A stretch of DNA of 64,000 nucleotides from Pseudomonas sp. MN1F. GTDB taxonomy: Bacteria; Pseudomonadota; Gammaproteobacteria; Pseudomonadales; Pseudomonadaceae. The translations under genes and the position numbers were made by a program. Below are positions 17,430-26,574 of this stretch, piece by piece; positions within the stretch are counted from its first letter, which is position 1; each line of letters opens with the position of its first letter. Under the pieces are notes generated by a model. The model saw only the letters and a program-made list of their open reading frames with translations, was not told the origin of the DNA and did not search any database. The stretch lies in contig NZ_VZII01000042.1 of assembly GCF_009391885.1 (NCBI RefSeq), positions 1-64,000 of the forward strand, given 5' to 3'.

Positions 17430-18488
17430 GTGCGGGTACTGATCATCAAGACCTCGTCGCTGGGTGATGTGATCCACACCCTGCCGGCGCTGACCGACGC
17501 CGCCCATGCCATCCCGGGCATCCGTTTTGACTGGGTGGTGGAAGAAGGCTTCGCCGAGATCCCCAGCTGGCACCCGGCGGTCGACCAGGTCATCCCGGTG
17601 GCGATCCGCCGCTGGCGCAAGAACATCTGGCAGACGATCAAGAGTGGCGAGTGGAAGGCGTTCAAGCAGCGCGTTCGCGAGCGCAAGTATGACCTGGTGA
17701 TCGATGCCCAGGGCCTGGTCAAGTCGGCTTGGCTGACCCGCTACGTCAAGGCCCCGGTCGCTGGGCTGGACCGCTACTCGGCCCGTGAAGGCTGGGCCAG
17801 CCGTTTCTATGACCGGCCGCTGTCGGTCGCCGTTGGCCAGCATGCCGTGGAGCGAGTGCGACAACTGTTCGCCATGGCCCTGGCCTATGACCTGCCGGAA
17901 GGCATCGGCCACTACGGCCTCGACCTCGACCGCCTGCAACTGCCGCCGGCTGCGCCCTATGTGGTGTTCCTGCACGGCACGACCTGGGCGACCAAGCACT
18001 GGCCCGAAGCCTACTGGCGCGAACTGGCCGAGCGCCTGGGCCGGCGCAAGCTGCAGGTGCGCCTGCCGTGGGGCAACCCGGCCGAGAAGGCCCGCGCCGA
18101 GCGCATTGCCCTGGGCTTGAACAACTGCCAGGTGCTCCCCAAATTGAACCTTGTCGGCGTCGCCCGCGTGTTGGCGGCGGCCAAGGCCTGTGTGGCCGTG
18201 GATACCGGCCTCGGCCACCTGGCCGCAGCGCTGGATGTGCCGACCATTTCGCTGTTCGGCCCGACCAACCCGGGCCTGACCGGCGCCTATGGCCGCGTGC
18301 AGGTTCACCAGGCCAGCGATTTCCCTTGCGCGCCGTGCCTGCAGAAGAAATGCACCTATAAACCGAGCGCTGACGACCGGCGCCGGTTCGATCTGAAACG
18401 CGAGTGGCCACTGTGCTTCACTCGCCTGAATCCCGAGCATGTAGCGAGCCGCCTGAGCGCGCTGCTGCTGGCTGAGGATGTTCGTTGA
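17430..18488 (+). CDS. waaC: LPS heptosyltransferase I
   Basis: A 352-residue GT9 enzyme that adds the first L-glycero-D-manno-heptose to Kdo. The N terminus (MRVLIIKTSSLGDVIHTLPA) and the ADP-heptose site (AVDTGLGHLAAALDVPTISLFGP) are typical of WaaC. It begins with GTG at 17430, immediately after the waaF stop codon, which implies translational coupling. The C-terminal Cys-containing segment (FPCAPCLQKKC) also occurs in pseudomonad homologues and in WaaF here (ECSPCFDRTC), probably a structural metal or disulfide site (inference). Confidence 0.95.
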   Translation: MRVLIIKTSSLGDVIHTLPALTDAAHAIPGIRFDWVVEEGFAEIPSWHPAVDQVIPVAIRRWRKNIWQTIKSGEWKAFKQRVRERKYDLVIDAQGLVKSAWLTRYVKAPVAGLDRYSAREGWASRFYDRPLSVAVGQHAVERVRQLFAMALAYDLPEGIGHYGLDLDRLQLPPAAPYVVFLHGTTWATKHWPEAYWRELAERLGRRKLQVRLPWGNPAEKARAERIALGLNNCQVLPKLNLVGVARVLAAAKACVAVDTGLGHLAAALDVPTISLFGPTNPGLTGAYGRVQVHQASDFPCAPCLQKKCTYKPSADDRRRFDLKREWPLCFTRLNPEHVASRLSALLLAEDVR

Positions 18489-19612
18489 TGCAACTGGCTT
18501 TCGTGCTTTACAAATATTTCCCCTTCGGCGGGCTGCAGCGCGACTTCATGCGCATTGCCCTGGAATGCCAGAAGCGGGGCCACCAGATCCGCGTGTACAC
18601 GCTGATCTGGGAGGGTGACATTCCGCCGGGCTTCGAGGTGCTGGTGGCGCCGGTCAAGGCGATCTTCAACCACCGGCGCAACGAGAAGCTCAGCGCCTGG
18701 ATGGAAGCGGACCTGGCCAAGCGCCCGGTCGACCGCCTGATCGGCTTCAACAAGATGCCGGGGCTGGACGTGTACTACGCCGCCGACGGTTGCTTCGAGG
18801 ACAAGGCGCAGACCCTGCGCGGCGGCCTGTACCGCCGCTGGGGCCGCTACCGGCATTTTGCCGAGTATGAGCGCGCCGTGTTCGCCAAGGACGCGCGCAC
18901 CGAAGTCCTGATGATTTCCGAAGTGCAGCAGCCGCTGTTCATCAAGCACTACGGCACTCCGGTGGAACGCTTCCACCTGCTGCCGCCCGGCATTTCCCAG
19001 GACCGCCGCGCGCCGGCCAATGCCGCCGAGATCCGCGCCGAGTTCCGCAAGGAATTCAACCTGGGCGATGACGACCTGCTGCTGGTGCAGATCGGTTCGG
19101 GCTTCAAGACCAAGGGCGTCGACCGCAGCCTCAAGGCCTTGGCCGCGCTGCCTTCGGCGCTGCGCAAGCGCACCAGGCTGATGGTGATCGGCCAGGACGA
19201 CCCCAAGGTGTTCCAGCTGCAGAGCGCCACCCTGGGCCTGGGCGAGCAGGTGCAGTTCCTCAAGGGCCGCAGCGACATCCCGCGCTTCCTGCTGGGTGCC
19301 GACCTGCTGATTCACCCGGCGTACAACGAGAACACCGGCACGGTGCTGCTCGAAGCACTGGTGGCCGGCCTGCCGGTGCTGGTGTCCAAGGTCTGCGGCT
19401 ACGCCCACTACATCGCCGAGGCCGACAGCGGCCTGGTGCTGGACGAGCCGTTCGAGCAGGAGCAGCTCAATGCTTACCTGCAGCGCATGCTCGAAGACGG
19501 GCAGGCCCGCGCCGACTGGTCGCGCAACGGCCTGGCCTTTGCCGACAGCGCCGACCTGTACAGCATGCCGCAGCATGCTGCCGATGTGATCCTGGGGCAG
19601 GAGAACGCATGA
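18488..19612 (+). CDS. waaG: LPS core glycosyltransferase WaaG (family GT4)
   Basis: A 374-residue GT4 enzyme. It adds the first hexose-type sugar to the inner-core heptose II (N-acetylgalactosamine in P. aeruginosa; glucose in E. coli); the sugar here cannot be told from sequence. The N-terminal domain starts MQLAFVLYKYFPFGGLQRD, matching WaaG. The C-terminal domain has the GT4 signature HPAYNENTGTVLLEALVAGLPVL with the paired glutamates. The ATG at 18488 overlaps the waaC stop by one base (TGATG); the TTG just before it is less likely. rfaP overlaps its 3' end by 4 bases. Confidence 0.93.
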   Translation: MQLAFVLYKYFPFGGLQRDFMRIALECQKRGHQIRVYTLIWEGDIPPGFEVLVAPVKAIFNHRRNEKLSAWMEADLAKRPVDRLIGFNKMPGLDVYYAADGCFEDKAQTLRGGLYRRWGRYRHFAEYERAVFAKDARTEVLMISEVQQPLFIKHYGTPVERFHLLPPGISQDRRAPANAAEIRAEFRKEFNLGDDDLLLVQIGSGFKTKGVDRSLKALAALPSALRKRTRLMVIGQDDPKVFQLQSATLGLGEQVQFLKGRSDIPRFLLGADLLIHPAYNENTGTVLLEALVAGLPVLVSKVCGYAHYIAEADSGLVLDEPFEQEQLNAYLQRMLEDGQARADWSRNGLAFADSADLYSMPQHAADVILGQENA

Positions 19613-20415
19613 AGCTGATATTGGCCGAACCCTTCAAGCGCCTGTGGGCCGGGCGTGATGCCTTCGATGCCGTGGAAGCGCTGCAAGGCGAGGTCTATCG
19701 CGAGCTGGAAGGCCGTCGCACGCTGCGTACCGAGGTCGAGGGCGAAGGTTTCTTCGTGAAGATTCACCGCGGCATCGGCTGGGGCGAGATCTTCAAGAAC
19801 CTGTTCACCGCCAAGCTGCCGGTGCTCGGTGCCGGCCAGGAATGGCAGGCCATCCAGCGCCTGCATGAAGTGGGTGTGCCGACCATGACCGCGGTCGCCT
19901 ATGGCGAGCGTGGCAGCAACCCGGCCAGCCAGCATTCGTTCATCGTCACCGAAGAGCTGGCGCCGACCATCAGCCTGGAAGACTTCAGCATCGACTGGGT
20001 CAAGAACCCGCCCGAGCCGCGCCTGAAGCGTGCGCTGATCGCTGAAGTGGCGAAGATGACCGGCGGCATGCACCGTGCCGGGGTCAACCACCGCGACTGC
20101 TACATCTGCCACTTCCTGCTGCACACTGACCGGCCAGTGACGCCGGAAGACTTCAAACTGTCGGTCATCGACCTGCACCGCGCCCAGACCCGGGCGAAAA
20201 TCAGCCGCCGCTGGCGCGACAAGGACCTGGCCGCGCTGTACTTCTCGGCGCTGGACATCGGCCTGACCCGGCGCGACAAGCTGCGCTTCCTGCGTGGTTA
20301 TTTCCAGCGCCCGTTGCGCCAGGTTCTGGCCGAAGAGGCCGCGCTGCTCGCCTGGCTCGAACGCAAGGCGCAGAAGCTCTACGATCGCAAGCAACGCTAT
20401 GGGGATGCACTCTGA
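19609..20415 (+). CDS. rfaP: LPS core heptose(I) kinase
   Basis: A 268-residue kinase-fold protein that phosphorylates heptose I of the inner core; it is also called waaP. In P. aeruginosa the equivalent is essential. The catalytic loop NHRDCYICHFLL has His161-Arg162-Asp163, and SVIDLHRAQTR supplies the metal-binding Asp of the DFG-like motif. The N-terminal lobe holds FFVKIHRGIGWGE with the ATP-contacting lysine. It overlaps waaG by ATGA (4 bases) and the next kinase by one base, so the series is translationally coupled. Confidence 0.93.
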   Translation: MKLILAEPFKRLWAGRDAFDAVEALQGEVYRELEGRRTLRTEVEGEGFFVKIHRGIGWGEIFKNLFTAKLPVLGAGQEWQAIQRLHEVGVPTMTAVAYGERGSNPASQHSFIVTEELAPTISLEDFSIDWVKNPPEPRLKRALIAEVAKMTGGMHRAGVNHRDCYICHFLLHTDRPVTPEDFKLSVIDLHRAQTRAKISRRWRDKDLAALYFSALDIGLTRRDKLRFLRGYFQRPLRQVLAEEAALLAWLERKAQKLYDRKQRYGDAL

Positions 20416-21149
20416 TGGCGGGTTGGACACTGGCGCCAGGCTACGAACATCTGGCGTCGGACTTCGGTAGCCTCGATGCGGTCTTTGCCCTCAAGGGCGA
20501 ACACCTCACGCGTGACCCGCTCAGCGAAGTCATCCGCATCGAGCGTGACGGGGTCAACTACTACGTCAAGCGTTACACCGGCGCCGGCAAGCACATGCGC
20601 CGTTACCTGGGCCGGCCACGCATCAAGGCCGAATGGCAGAACCTCAAGCAGTTCGCCAAGTGGGAGATTCCCACTGCCGAGGTGGTGGCCTGGGGCCTGG
20701 AACGAAAGGGCCTGGCCTTTGGCCGTGGCGCGATGATCACCCGCGAACTGCCGCGTACCGAAGACCTCTCGGCCTTGGCCGAGCGCAACGACCCACGCCT
20801 GGCTGACCGGGTCTGGGTCGACAAGCTGAGCCGTCAGCTGGCGCGCCATACCCGGGTGATGCATGAGCACCGTTTTGCCCACAACGACCTGAAATGGCGC
20901 AACCTGCTGGTCGACGACCTGGGCACGCTGTTCTTCATCGACTGCCCGACCGGCGACTTCTGGCGCGGCTTCATGTGGCGCCACCGCATGATCAAAGACC
21001 TGGCATGCCTGGACAAGGTGGCCAAATATCACCTGTCGGCGACCCAGCGCCTGCGTTTCTACCTGCAGTACCGTGGGCGTCAGCGCCTGAATGTGCGCGA
21101 CAAGCGGCGCATTCGCCAGGTGCTGAGCTTCTTCGAGGGAAGGGAATGA
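20415..21149 (+). CDS. LPS core kinase, RfaP-related (WapP-like)
   Basis: A 244-residue kinase-fold protein. A catalytic-loop motif FAHNDLKWRNLL (His156-Asn157-Asp158) and a following FFIDCPTGDF segment support real phosphotransfer; the N-lobe has YYVKRYTGAGKHMRRYLGRP. It starts at an ATG overlapping the rfaP stop by one base. By position it corresponds to the second kinase of the P. aeruginosa core operon (wapP in that species, as I recall), likely acting on a second heptose position. The exact phosphate site is inference. Confidence 0.85.
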   Translation: MAGWTLAPGYEHLASDFGSLDAVFALKGEHLTRDPLSEVIRIERDGVNYYVKRYTGAGKHMRRYLGRPRIKAEWQNLKQFAKWEIPTAEVVAWGLERKGLAFGRGAMITRELPRTEDLSALAERNDPRLADRVWVDKLSRQLARHTRVMHEHRFAHNDLKWRNLLVDDLGTLFFIDCPTGDFWRGFMWRHRMIKDLACLDKVAKYHLSATQRLRFYLQYRGRQRLNVRDKRRIRQVLSFFEGRE

Positions 21150-21898
21150 CCGATTACCTGGCCAGCGCGGACCTCGCGCTGCTCAAACGCCATGGCTTGA
21201 ACGATTTCGAGGCGCTGTGGGCGCTGCAACTCGACGCCGTGGACGAACCCAACACCGGCCGTGGCGGCTGGAGCAGCGTCTACCGCCTGGAGCTCGAAGG
21301 TAAAGGCTATTACCTCAAGCGCCAGAGCGATTACCTGACCCGCAGCTTGCACCGGCCGTTTGGCGAACCGACCTTCGCCCGCGAGTTCCGCAACATCAGC
21401 CGCTACCAGAAGCTGCACATCCCGGCCTTGCAGGCCGTGTTCTATGGCGAGCGCAAGCAGAACGGCCAGCACCGGGCGATCCTGATGACCCGTGCGCTGG
21501 ACGATTGGAGCGACCTCGAAGGCCTGCTGGCTCAGTGGCCACAGCTTGCCGATGATGCCCGGGCGGGCATACTCAAGGCCTGCGGCCAGCTGGCGCGCAC
21601 CCTGCACAGTGCAGGCCTGGTGCACGGCTGTTTCTATCCCAAGCACATCTTCCTGCGCCAACGCCGCGAAGGCTGGGAAGCGCAGCTGATCGACCTGGAA
21701 AAGACCCGGCCGCTGCTGTTCGGCGCGCGCGACCGCTTGCGCGACCTGGAGCCGCTGCTGCGCCGTGCCGGCGCCTGGAGCGAGGCGGACGTGCGCCAGT
21801 TGCTGGCCGCCTACCTGCAGCAGCCTGCCGACGGCGCGCTGGTCGGCACCTGGTTGCAACGCCTGACGCAACGCCGTCGTGAAAAAGAGGCCCGCTGA
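21146..21898 (+). CDS. InaA/WapQ-like kinase-fold protein with altered catalytic loop
   Basis: A 250-residue kinase-fold protein of the lipopolysaccharide kinase/InaA family. The N-lobe is normal (GGWSSVYRLELEGKGYYLKRQ, with Lys at about 58). At the catalytic loop the sequence is VHGCFYPKHIFLR: the Asp expected two residues after His160 is replaced by Cys, and the metal site reads LIDLEKTRP. So either an unusual active site or a pseudokinase is present. It starts at 21146 in an ATGA overlap with the preceding gene; the frame extends upstream to 20894 but that is inside the previous gene. It ends on an A shared with the next start codon. Its role in core phosphorylation is inferred from the operon. 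Confidence 0.85.
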   Translation: MTDYLASADLALLKRHGLNDFEALWALQLDAVDEPNTGRGGWSSVYRLELEGKGYYLKRQSDYLTRSLHRPFGEPTFAREFRNISRYQKLHIPALQAVFYGERKQNGQHRAILMTRALDDWSDLEGLLAQWPQLADDARAGILKACGQLARTLHSAGLVHGCFYPKHIFLRQRREGWEAQLIDLEKTRPLLFGARDRLRDLEPLLRRAGAWSEADVRQLLAAYLQQPADGALVGTWLQRLTQRRREKEAR

Positions 21899-23340
21899 TG
21901 CGTTTGTCCGAACTCAAAGACGCCGGGCGCAGCCCGACGCTGCCCTTGAGCATCACCCTGGCCGATGCCGCTGGCACGGCTGACCTGCAATTGCTCAGCC
22001 TGCTGCGGGTGTTGCCTGGCCAGCGCTATGTCGGCGCCGGCATCTGGCGCGGCACCCCGGTGCTGGCCAAGCTGCTGGTCGGCGGCAATGCCGCACGGCA
22101 TTTCCAGCGTGAGCTGGATGGCGTGAAGCTGCTGGCCAAAGAGGGCCTGACCACGCCGCAACTGCTTGCCGACGGCCTCAAGGAAGGCGAGGGCGGCTGG
22201 CTGCTGTTCGAATTCCTCGAGGGTGCCGAAAGCCTGGCCGATGCCTGGGCTGCGGTGGAAAAACTGCCGGTGCTGGCTGACGAGCAGCACCTGGTCCTGG
22301 GCGAAGCCCTCACCGCCGTGGCACGGATGCATGCGCAAGGCCTGTGGCAGGAAGACCTGCACCTGGACAACCTGTTGCGCCACGGCGGCAAGCTGTACCT
22401 GATCGACGGCGCCGGCATCAAGGCCGAGACGCCTGGCCAGCAGCTGTCGCGCCCGCGTGTACTGGAAAACCTCGGGGTGTTCTTCGCCCAGTTGCCCAAG
22501 CGCCTGGAGCCGTTCATCGAAGAGCTGTTGGTGCACTACCTGCTGGCTAACGCCGAGCACGCGCTGCCACTGGAAGCGCTGCAGAAGCAGGTGGACAAGG
22601 TGCGCAGCTGGCGGCAGAAGGACTACCTGGAGAAGGCTGGCCGCGAGTGCAGCCTGTTCAGCGTCGAGCGCAGCCTCTCTGGCCTGCGTGCGATCCGCCG
22701 CAGTGAGGTAGACGCCATGCTGCCCGTGCTGGAGCAAGCTGACGCGCTGATCGACCAGGGCCACCTGTACAAGACCGGTGGTGCCGCCAGCGTGGCGCGT
22801 ATCGAGGCGAATGGCCGCCAGCTGGTGCTCAAACGCTACAACATCAAGAACACCGCGCACTGGTTCAAGCGCTTCTGGCGCCCGAGCCGGGCCTGGCATT
22901 CGTGGATCGAAGGGCATCGCCTGGAATTCCTCGACATTGCTACCCCGCGCCCGTTGGCCGTGCTGGAACAGCGCATCATGGGCCTGCGCAGCCGCGCCTA
23001 CCTGGTCACCGAGTATGTCGACGGCCCGGACCTGACCGCCTGCTTCGCTCCCTTCGTGGAAAGCGGCGAAGTGCCGGAAGAACAGGTCGATGCCCTGGTG
23101 CACCTCATGCAGCAGTTGATCCGCGAGCGCATCAGCCACGGTGATTTCAAGGGCCACAACCTGTTCTGGGACAACGGCCAGTGGTCACTGATCGACCTCG
23201 ACGCGATGTGCCAGCACGCCACCCAGCTCAGTTTCGCTCCGGCCTATGCCCGTGACCGGGCGCGTCTGCTGCGTAACTGGCCAAAAGGCAGCGCTTTGTA
23301 TCAGCGCCTGGATCGACTGCTGCCTCGGCTGTCCGAGTAG
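21898..23340 (+). CDS. Tandem kinase-like protein of the LPS core operon
   Basis: A 480-residue protein made of two kinase-like modules. Module one (about 1-220) has a variant loop WQEDLHLDNLLRHG and YLIDGAGI. Module two (about 280-470) has a fuller set: VLKRYNIKN (N-lobe lysine), RAYLVTEYVDGPDLTACF (hinge), ISHGDFKGHNLFW (catalytic HGD) and LIDLDAM (metal site). It is the last gene of the rightward waa run; homologues occupy the same place in other pseudomonads. It may be a regulator or an additional sugar kinase; no substrate can be assigned. Its last 40 bases overlap the 3' end of the convergent toxin-like gene. Confidence 0.8.
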   Translation: MRLSELKDAGRSPTLPLSITLADAAGTADLQLLSLLRVLPGQRYVGAGIWRGTPVLAKLLVGGNAARHFQRELDGVKLLAKEGLTTPQLLADGLKEGEGGWLLFEFLEGAESLADAWAAVEKLPVLADEQHLVLGEALTAVARMHAQGLWQEDLHLDNLLRHGGKLYLIDGAGIKAETPGQQLSRPRVLENLGVFFAQLPKRLEPFIEELLVHYLLANAEHALPLEALQKQVDKVRSWRQKDYLEKAGRECSLFSVERSLSGLRAIRRSEVDAMLPVLEQADALIDQGHLYKTGGAASVARIEANGRQLVLKRYNIKNTAHWFKRFWRPSRAWHSWIEGHRLEFLDIATPRPLAVLEQRIMGLRSRAYLVTEYVDGPDLTACFAPFVESGEVPEEQVDALVHLMQQLIRERISHGDFKGHNLFWDNGQWSLIDLDAMCQHATQLSFAPAYARDRARLLRNWPKGSALYQRLDRLLPRLSE

Positions 23341-26327
23341 GCCGCAGGCAGTGCCAGCCAGTCGCTGCTGCGGCCGGACTGGCGCACACGAATGCGCCAT
23401 GCGCCACCTTGCTGCTGCAAGACTGCCGAAGCTGGCACGGCGCCGCTGAGGGTGTCAGGCAGCAGCAGATGGTAGTGGCCGGCGAGCAGGTGCTGGCGAA
23501 CGGGAAGCTGGTGCCTACCCAGCTGCAGGTACAGCAGGCTGCCCGCTGCGAAGAGGCCTGGTTGATTTTCGATCGCGCTGCCTTGCTGTGCCGGGCTCAG
23601 GCTGCATTGCTCCAGCAGTGTGGCAATGTCGGGCAACCCGTCATACCAGAGCACGGGCGAGTCCACTGTCCAGCTGCCGTCTTGCTTGCGTTTGATCGGC
23701 AGCTTCAGAAAGGCAAAGGGCTGGTCCGGGTCGGTGGCTCGCCAGCGCCGGCCGTCATAGCTGACATTGAAAAACCGCCCCAGGTTGTCTTGCACATAGT
23801 ACTGGCTCAGCCCCGGATTGGCCGACGGTAGCTCATAGACCGCCTCGCCATGCAGGGTATCGATTCGGTAGCGCAGCCGGGCCCGCTCAGGCAAGGCCTC
23901 GTAATGCCTGGGCAGCGGCACCGGAGGCGGTTTGGGCAGCCCGCGCAGGGCTCGGCGCATCAGGCCCGACCCTGCCATTTCGTTGAGCCCTGCGGTGCCA
24001 TGGCCGAGGGCGGCGATGGCATGGTGAAGGGCGCCAGCATGATCATCCTGTTCGAAGGCTTCGAAACCATCCCATATCGATATCGACATGCGGGCAAATG
24101 CCAGGGCAATCATTGCGCGCTGCGGCAATACCAGGCTGACGATATCCAGCAGAAGCCGGACGACATTGACTGAAAATTCACCGAGCAACTCCTGGTTGCT
24201 GCGCGTTGACGTATCCGTTTCGCTCATCAGGCCGTTGACCTCCGCACGGTAGAGCGCTTGCAACAGGTTGCCGGTTATCGTCTGGGCCTTCACGGTACTT
24301 CCGAGCCCACCCTTGCGCAGGCGCCTTTCCAGCAAGCGTCCGGTAGTCGTCGGCAAGCGCTGGAGCAGATAGGCCTGCAGGTGAAGGTCGCCGCGCACCG
24401 CCTTGATCAGCGCGCGCGTTCCGCTGTATTCGCGCCAGTAGCGGCGGTCCGGGACGTCCGGGCAGTACACCACGATGCGTCGGGATGCCTGTGGTGAGAC
24501 CAGCAGCACCACGCCTTGCAGGGTGTCTTCATTGATGAGCAACTGCTGTGCGTGCACCGCGTGCCCTGCGAACGGTGGCCGGCTTTGGCTGTCGGCTGAG
24601 TGGATGACCGTGCTGGCCCAGCCATAGCCCTGCTCGCTGGCGTCATCGAGGAAATGGCCGGCGTAGCGTGCCTTGACCGCTTCGGCATGCATGCGCGTGC
24701 GCATCAGCTGTCCATGGGCCTTTTGTCGCCAGCGGCCTTGCGCTGAATCGAGTAGCTCGCTGCGCAGGTAGGCTTGGTAGCCGTTGCCCGCGTTGAGTCG
24801 CCGTACGATGTCCTTTACCCGCTGAGGCGTGAGCGCGGGCAGAGGTTGGTCGCCATGCACGTATACGCGCGCCGTCAGCCAGTAATCCACGTCGAACCAG
24901 GCAATGTTCAGCAATGCCAGTTCTTCGAGGCGGTAGGTGTGATGCACCAGTTCGATGGTGTCGCCGACCTGCGGGCGGCTCGCAATCGGGATGTAGCTGC
25001 TGGTACTGCCAGTGGGTTGTGGGTGGATGAACGGGCCTTTCTGGCGCGCCAGGGTGACGCTGACGGAAATATCCTTGGGGTCGATATCCAGGCCTGGGTC
25101 ACGTTGCAGGTACTCGCGCAGGCGCTCGTTGACCCAATGCAGCAAGCTGTGCCGTTGCGTGAATTGATCCAGTGTCAGGATGCCAGGGCCGCTGGCGCCT
25201 TCGATGGCGGCTATCTGTTCTTGCATGGCCTGCATGATGTGCGCGACACCTTGCGCCGAGGTCTTGCTCAGCCAGTTGGGCAAGTGTTTTTCCAGCAGCA
25301 GGCCGTAGCGGTTGGCCATCGGCCCTTTGCTGCTGACGGCGCCGCGCCAGTCCAGGGCCTTGGCCAATGCCTGGTCGAACTGCTCGATGTCACGCTGCTG
25401 CCCGCGATTCCAGGCGGCCTGCCAGGCGTGGCTGAGCTGCTTGATCTGCGCGTCGCGGATAGCGTGAGCGAAGTAGTCGGCCAGATCGTCGGTGTACCAG
25501 TCGTAGCGCAAGCGTTCGGCTTGGCGGGCATTATGTTGTTCAGCAGGGTCGATCATCAGCCTGACCAGGTGCTCGCTTTGCTGGGGGTCTTCCAGGCGCT
25601 CGCAGACTTCCTGATGAAGGGCCGTCAGGCTGTCGAAGGTCTCGATGCCGTGGGCCACGCTGCACAGCAGCGCTCGGCCAACACCCTCGTGAGGCTCCAG
25701 CAAGCCCCCCTCCAGGCCGCGCTCGGTGAGCACCAGAAAACCTGGCAGATAACTACGCCAGTTGGGGGCGGTGCTGCTCAGCAGGATTCGATAGATTTGC
25801 GGGCGCATGTCCGTAGGCAATTGCCGTCGTTGCCAGGGGTAAGGCATCTGTATGCAGGTCCTGAGCAACTGTGCGTGCTGGGGGGAAAGGGTCTGGTCGG
25901 TCATGCGCACGCGGATTTCTGCCTCGAACCGGTCGCGCAAGTACGAAGCCAGCCGAACCACGCGGCTCAAACCATTGCCACCACGCGCCATCCAGTAGGT
26001 GGCCAGGCGCGCGTGCAAGCCCTGGCGTAGGCCATTGCAGAAGCTGTGGATGCGCTGGTTGAAATCGAGTGGCAGGCTGATGACCGGATAATCGGTATGT
26101 CGTGGCCGACTGCCTGCGGGTACGCGGAACGCGCCGCCATCGAACAGATGAAAGCCCACCAGCTGAAACAGTGAATGGCCTTCGAACATTAATGTACGGG
26201 CGCTGATGGCGAGCCCTGGAAAGAGCCCGGCGAGGTGCTGATCGAGGGCATGTTCGATGCCTTGCAGCGGTGGCAGCAAGGTGTCCAGCTGGGCGTCCAG
26301 CACCTGGAACAAGGGCTGTGTGGTCAT
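23301..26327 (-). CDS. Large DUF6543 (dermonecrotic toxin domain)-like protein
   Basis: A 1008-residue protein resembling the large Pseudomonas proteins annotated with the dermonecrotic-toxin domain DUF6543. Features: no Sec signal; a long helical N-terminal half; a middle segment LVSPQASRRIVVYCPDVPDRRYWREYSG that recurs in this family; a hydrophobic helical stretch about residues 715-790 (VNVVRLLLDIVSLVLPQRAM, then a Gly/Ala-rich helix) that could insert into membranes; and a beta-rich C-terminal module with YYVQDNLGRFFNVSYDGRRW. A strong ribosome site (AAGGAGA) precedes the ATG at 26327. Its 3' end overlaps the LPS kinase gene by 40 bases. Family function in most bacteria is unproven; a toxin or contact-dependent effector role is inference. 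No obvious immunity or secretion gene adjoins it. Confidence 0.65.
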   Translation of the reverse strand: MTTQPLFQVLDAQLDTLLPPLQGIEHALDQHLAGLFPGLAISARTLMFEGHSLFQLVGFHLFDGGAFRVPAGSRPRHTDYPVISLPLDFNQRIHSFCNGLRQGLHARLATYWMARGGNGLSRVVRLASYLRDRFEAEIRVRMTDQTLSPQHAQLLRTCIQMPYPWQRRQLPTDMRPQIYRILLSSTAPNWRSYLPGFLVLTERGLEGGLLEPHEGVGRALLCSVAHGIETFDSLTALHQEVCERLEDPQQSEHLVRLMIDPAEQHNARQAERLRYDWYTDDLADYFAHAIRDAQIKQLSHAWQAAWNRGQQRDIEQFDQALAKALDWRGAVSSKGPMANRYGLLLEKHLPNWLSKTSAQGVAHIMQAMQEQIAAIEGASGPGILTLDQFTQRHSLLHWVNERLREYLQRDPGLDIDPKDISVSVTLARQKGPFIHPQPTGSTSSYIPIASRPQVGDTIELVHHTYRLEELALLNIAWFDVDYWLTARVYVHGDQPLPALTPQRVKDIVRRLNAGNGYQAYLRSELLDSAQGRWRQKAHGQLMRTRMHAEAVKARYAGHFLDDASEQGYGWASTVIHSADSQSRPPFAGHAVHAQQLLINEDTLQGVVLLVSPQASRRIVVYCPDVPDRRYWREYSGTRALIKAVRGDLHLQAYLLQRLPTTTGRLLERRLRKGGLGSTVKAQTITGNLLQALYRAEVNGLMSETDTSTRSNQELLGEFSVNVVRLLLDIVSLVLPQRAMIALAFARMSISIWDGFEAFEQDDHAGALHHAIAALGHGTAGLNEMAGSGLMRRALRGLPKPPPVPLPRHYEALPERARLRYRIDTLHGEAVYELPSANPGLSQYYVQDNLGRFFNVSYDGRRWRATDPDQPFAFLKLPIKRKQDGSWTVDSPVLWYDGLPDIATLLEQCSLSPAQQGSAIENQPGLFAAGSLLYLQLGRHQLPVRQHLLAGHYHLLLPDTLSGAVPASAVLQQQGGAWRIRVRQSGRSSDWLALPAAYSDSRGSSRSRR

Positions 26328-26388
26328 GCTTCGTCTCCTTGAGCGAGGCAGACCATGTTGCGCGGGCGTGGCGAGCTGGCGGTGTTAG

Positions 26389-26574
26389 TCAGTTACCACT
26401 GGCGCGCCACAGGCCACGCATGGATAGCCAGGCGGGCAGGCCAAGACCGAGCCAGGACAGCCCGTCCCACCAGCCGTCGCCAAGCAAGGCGGCGAACAGG
26501 CCGAGCGCACCGAGGGCGGCAATCAGCGCTGGCCAGGCAAAGATGCGCGAGCTGGTCTGCGACGTGTGGCTCAT
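26389..26574 (-). CDS. Small membrane protein linked to the PepSY gene
   Basis: A 61-residue hydrophobic protein with two likely membrane spans (PALIAALGALGLFAALLGDG and WLGLGLPAWLSMRGL). It starts at the ATG 26574, which overlaps the stop codon of the upstream PepSY gene (ATGA), so it is the last gene of the siderophore operon. Similar tiny proteins follow PepSY-type siderophore reductases in other pseudomonads. No specific function is known; an accessory membrane subunit is plausible. Confidence 0.75.
   Translation of the reverse strand: MSHTSQTSSRIFAWPALIAALGALGLFAALLGDGWWDGLSWLGLGLPAWLSMRGLWRASGN

Noticed and set aside
20894..21145. Extension of the third kinase gene upstream to 20894
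   Set aside because: It would run 250 bases inside the preceding kinase gene; the ATGA overlap at 21146 has a GAGGGAAGGGA ribosome site and fits the family N terminus.
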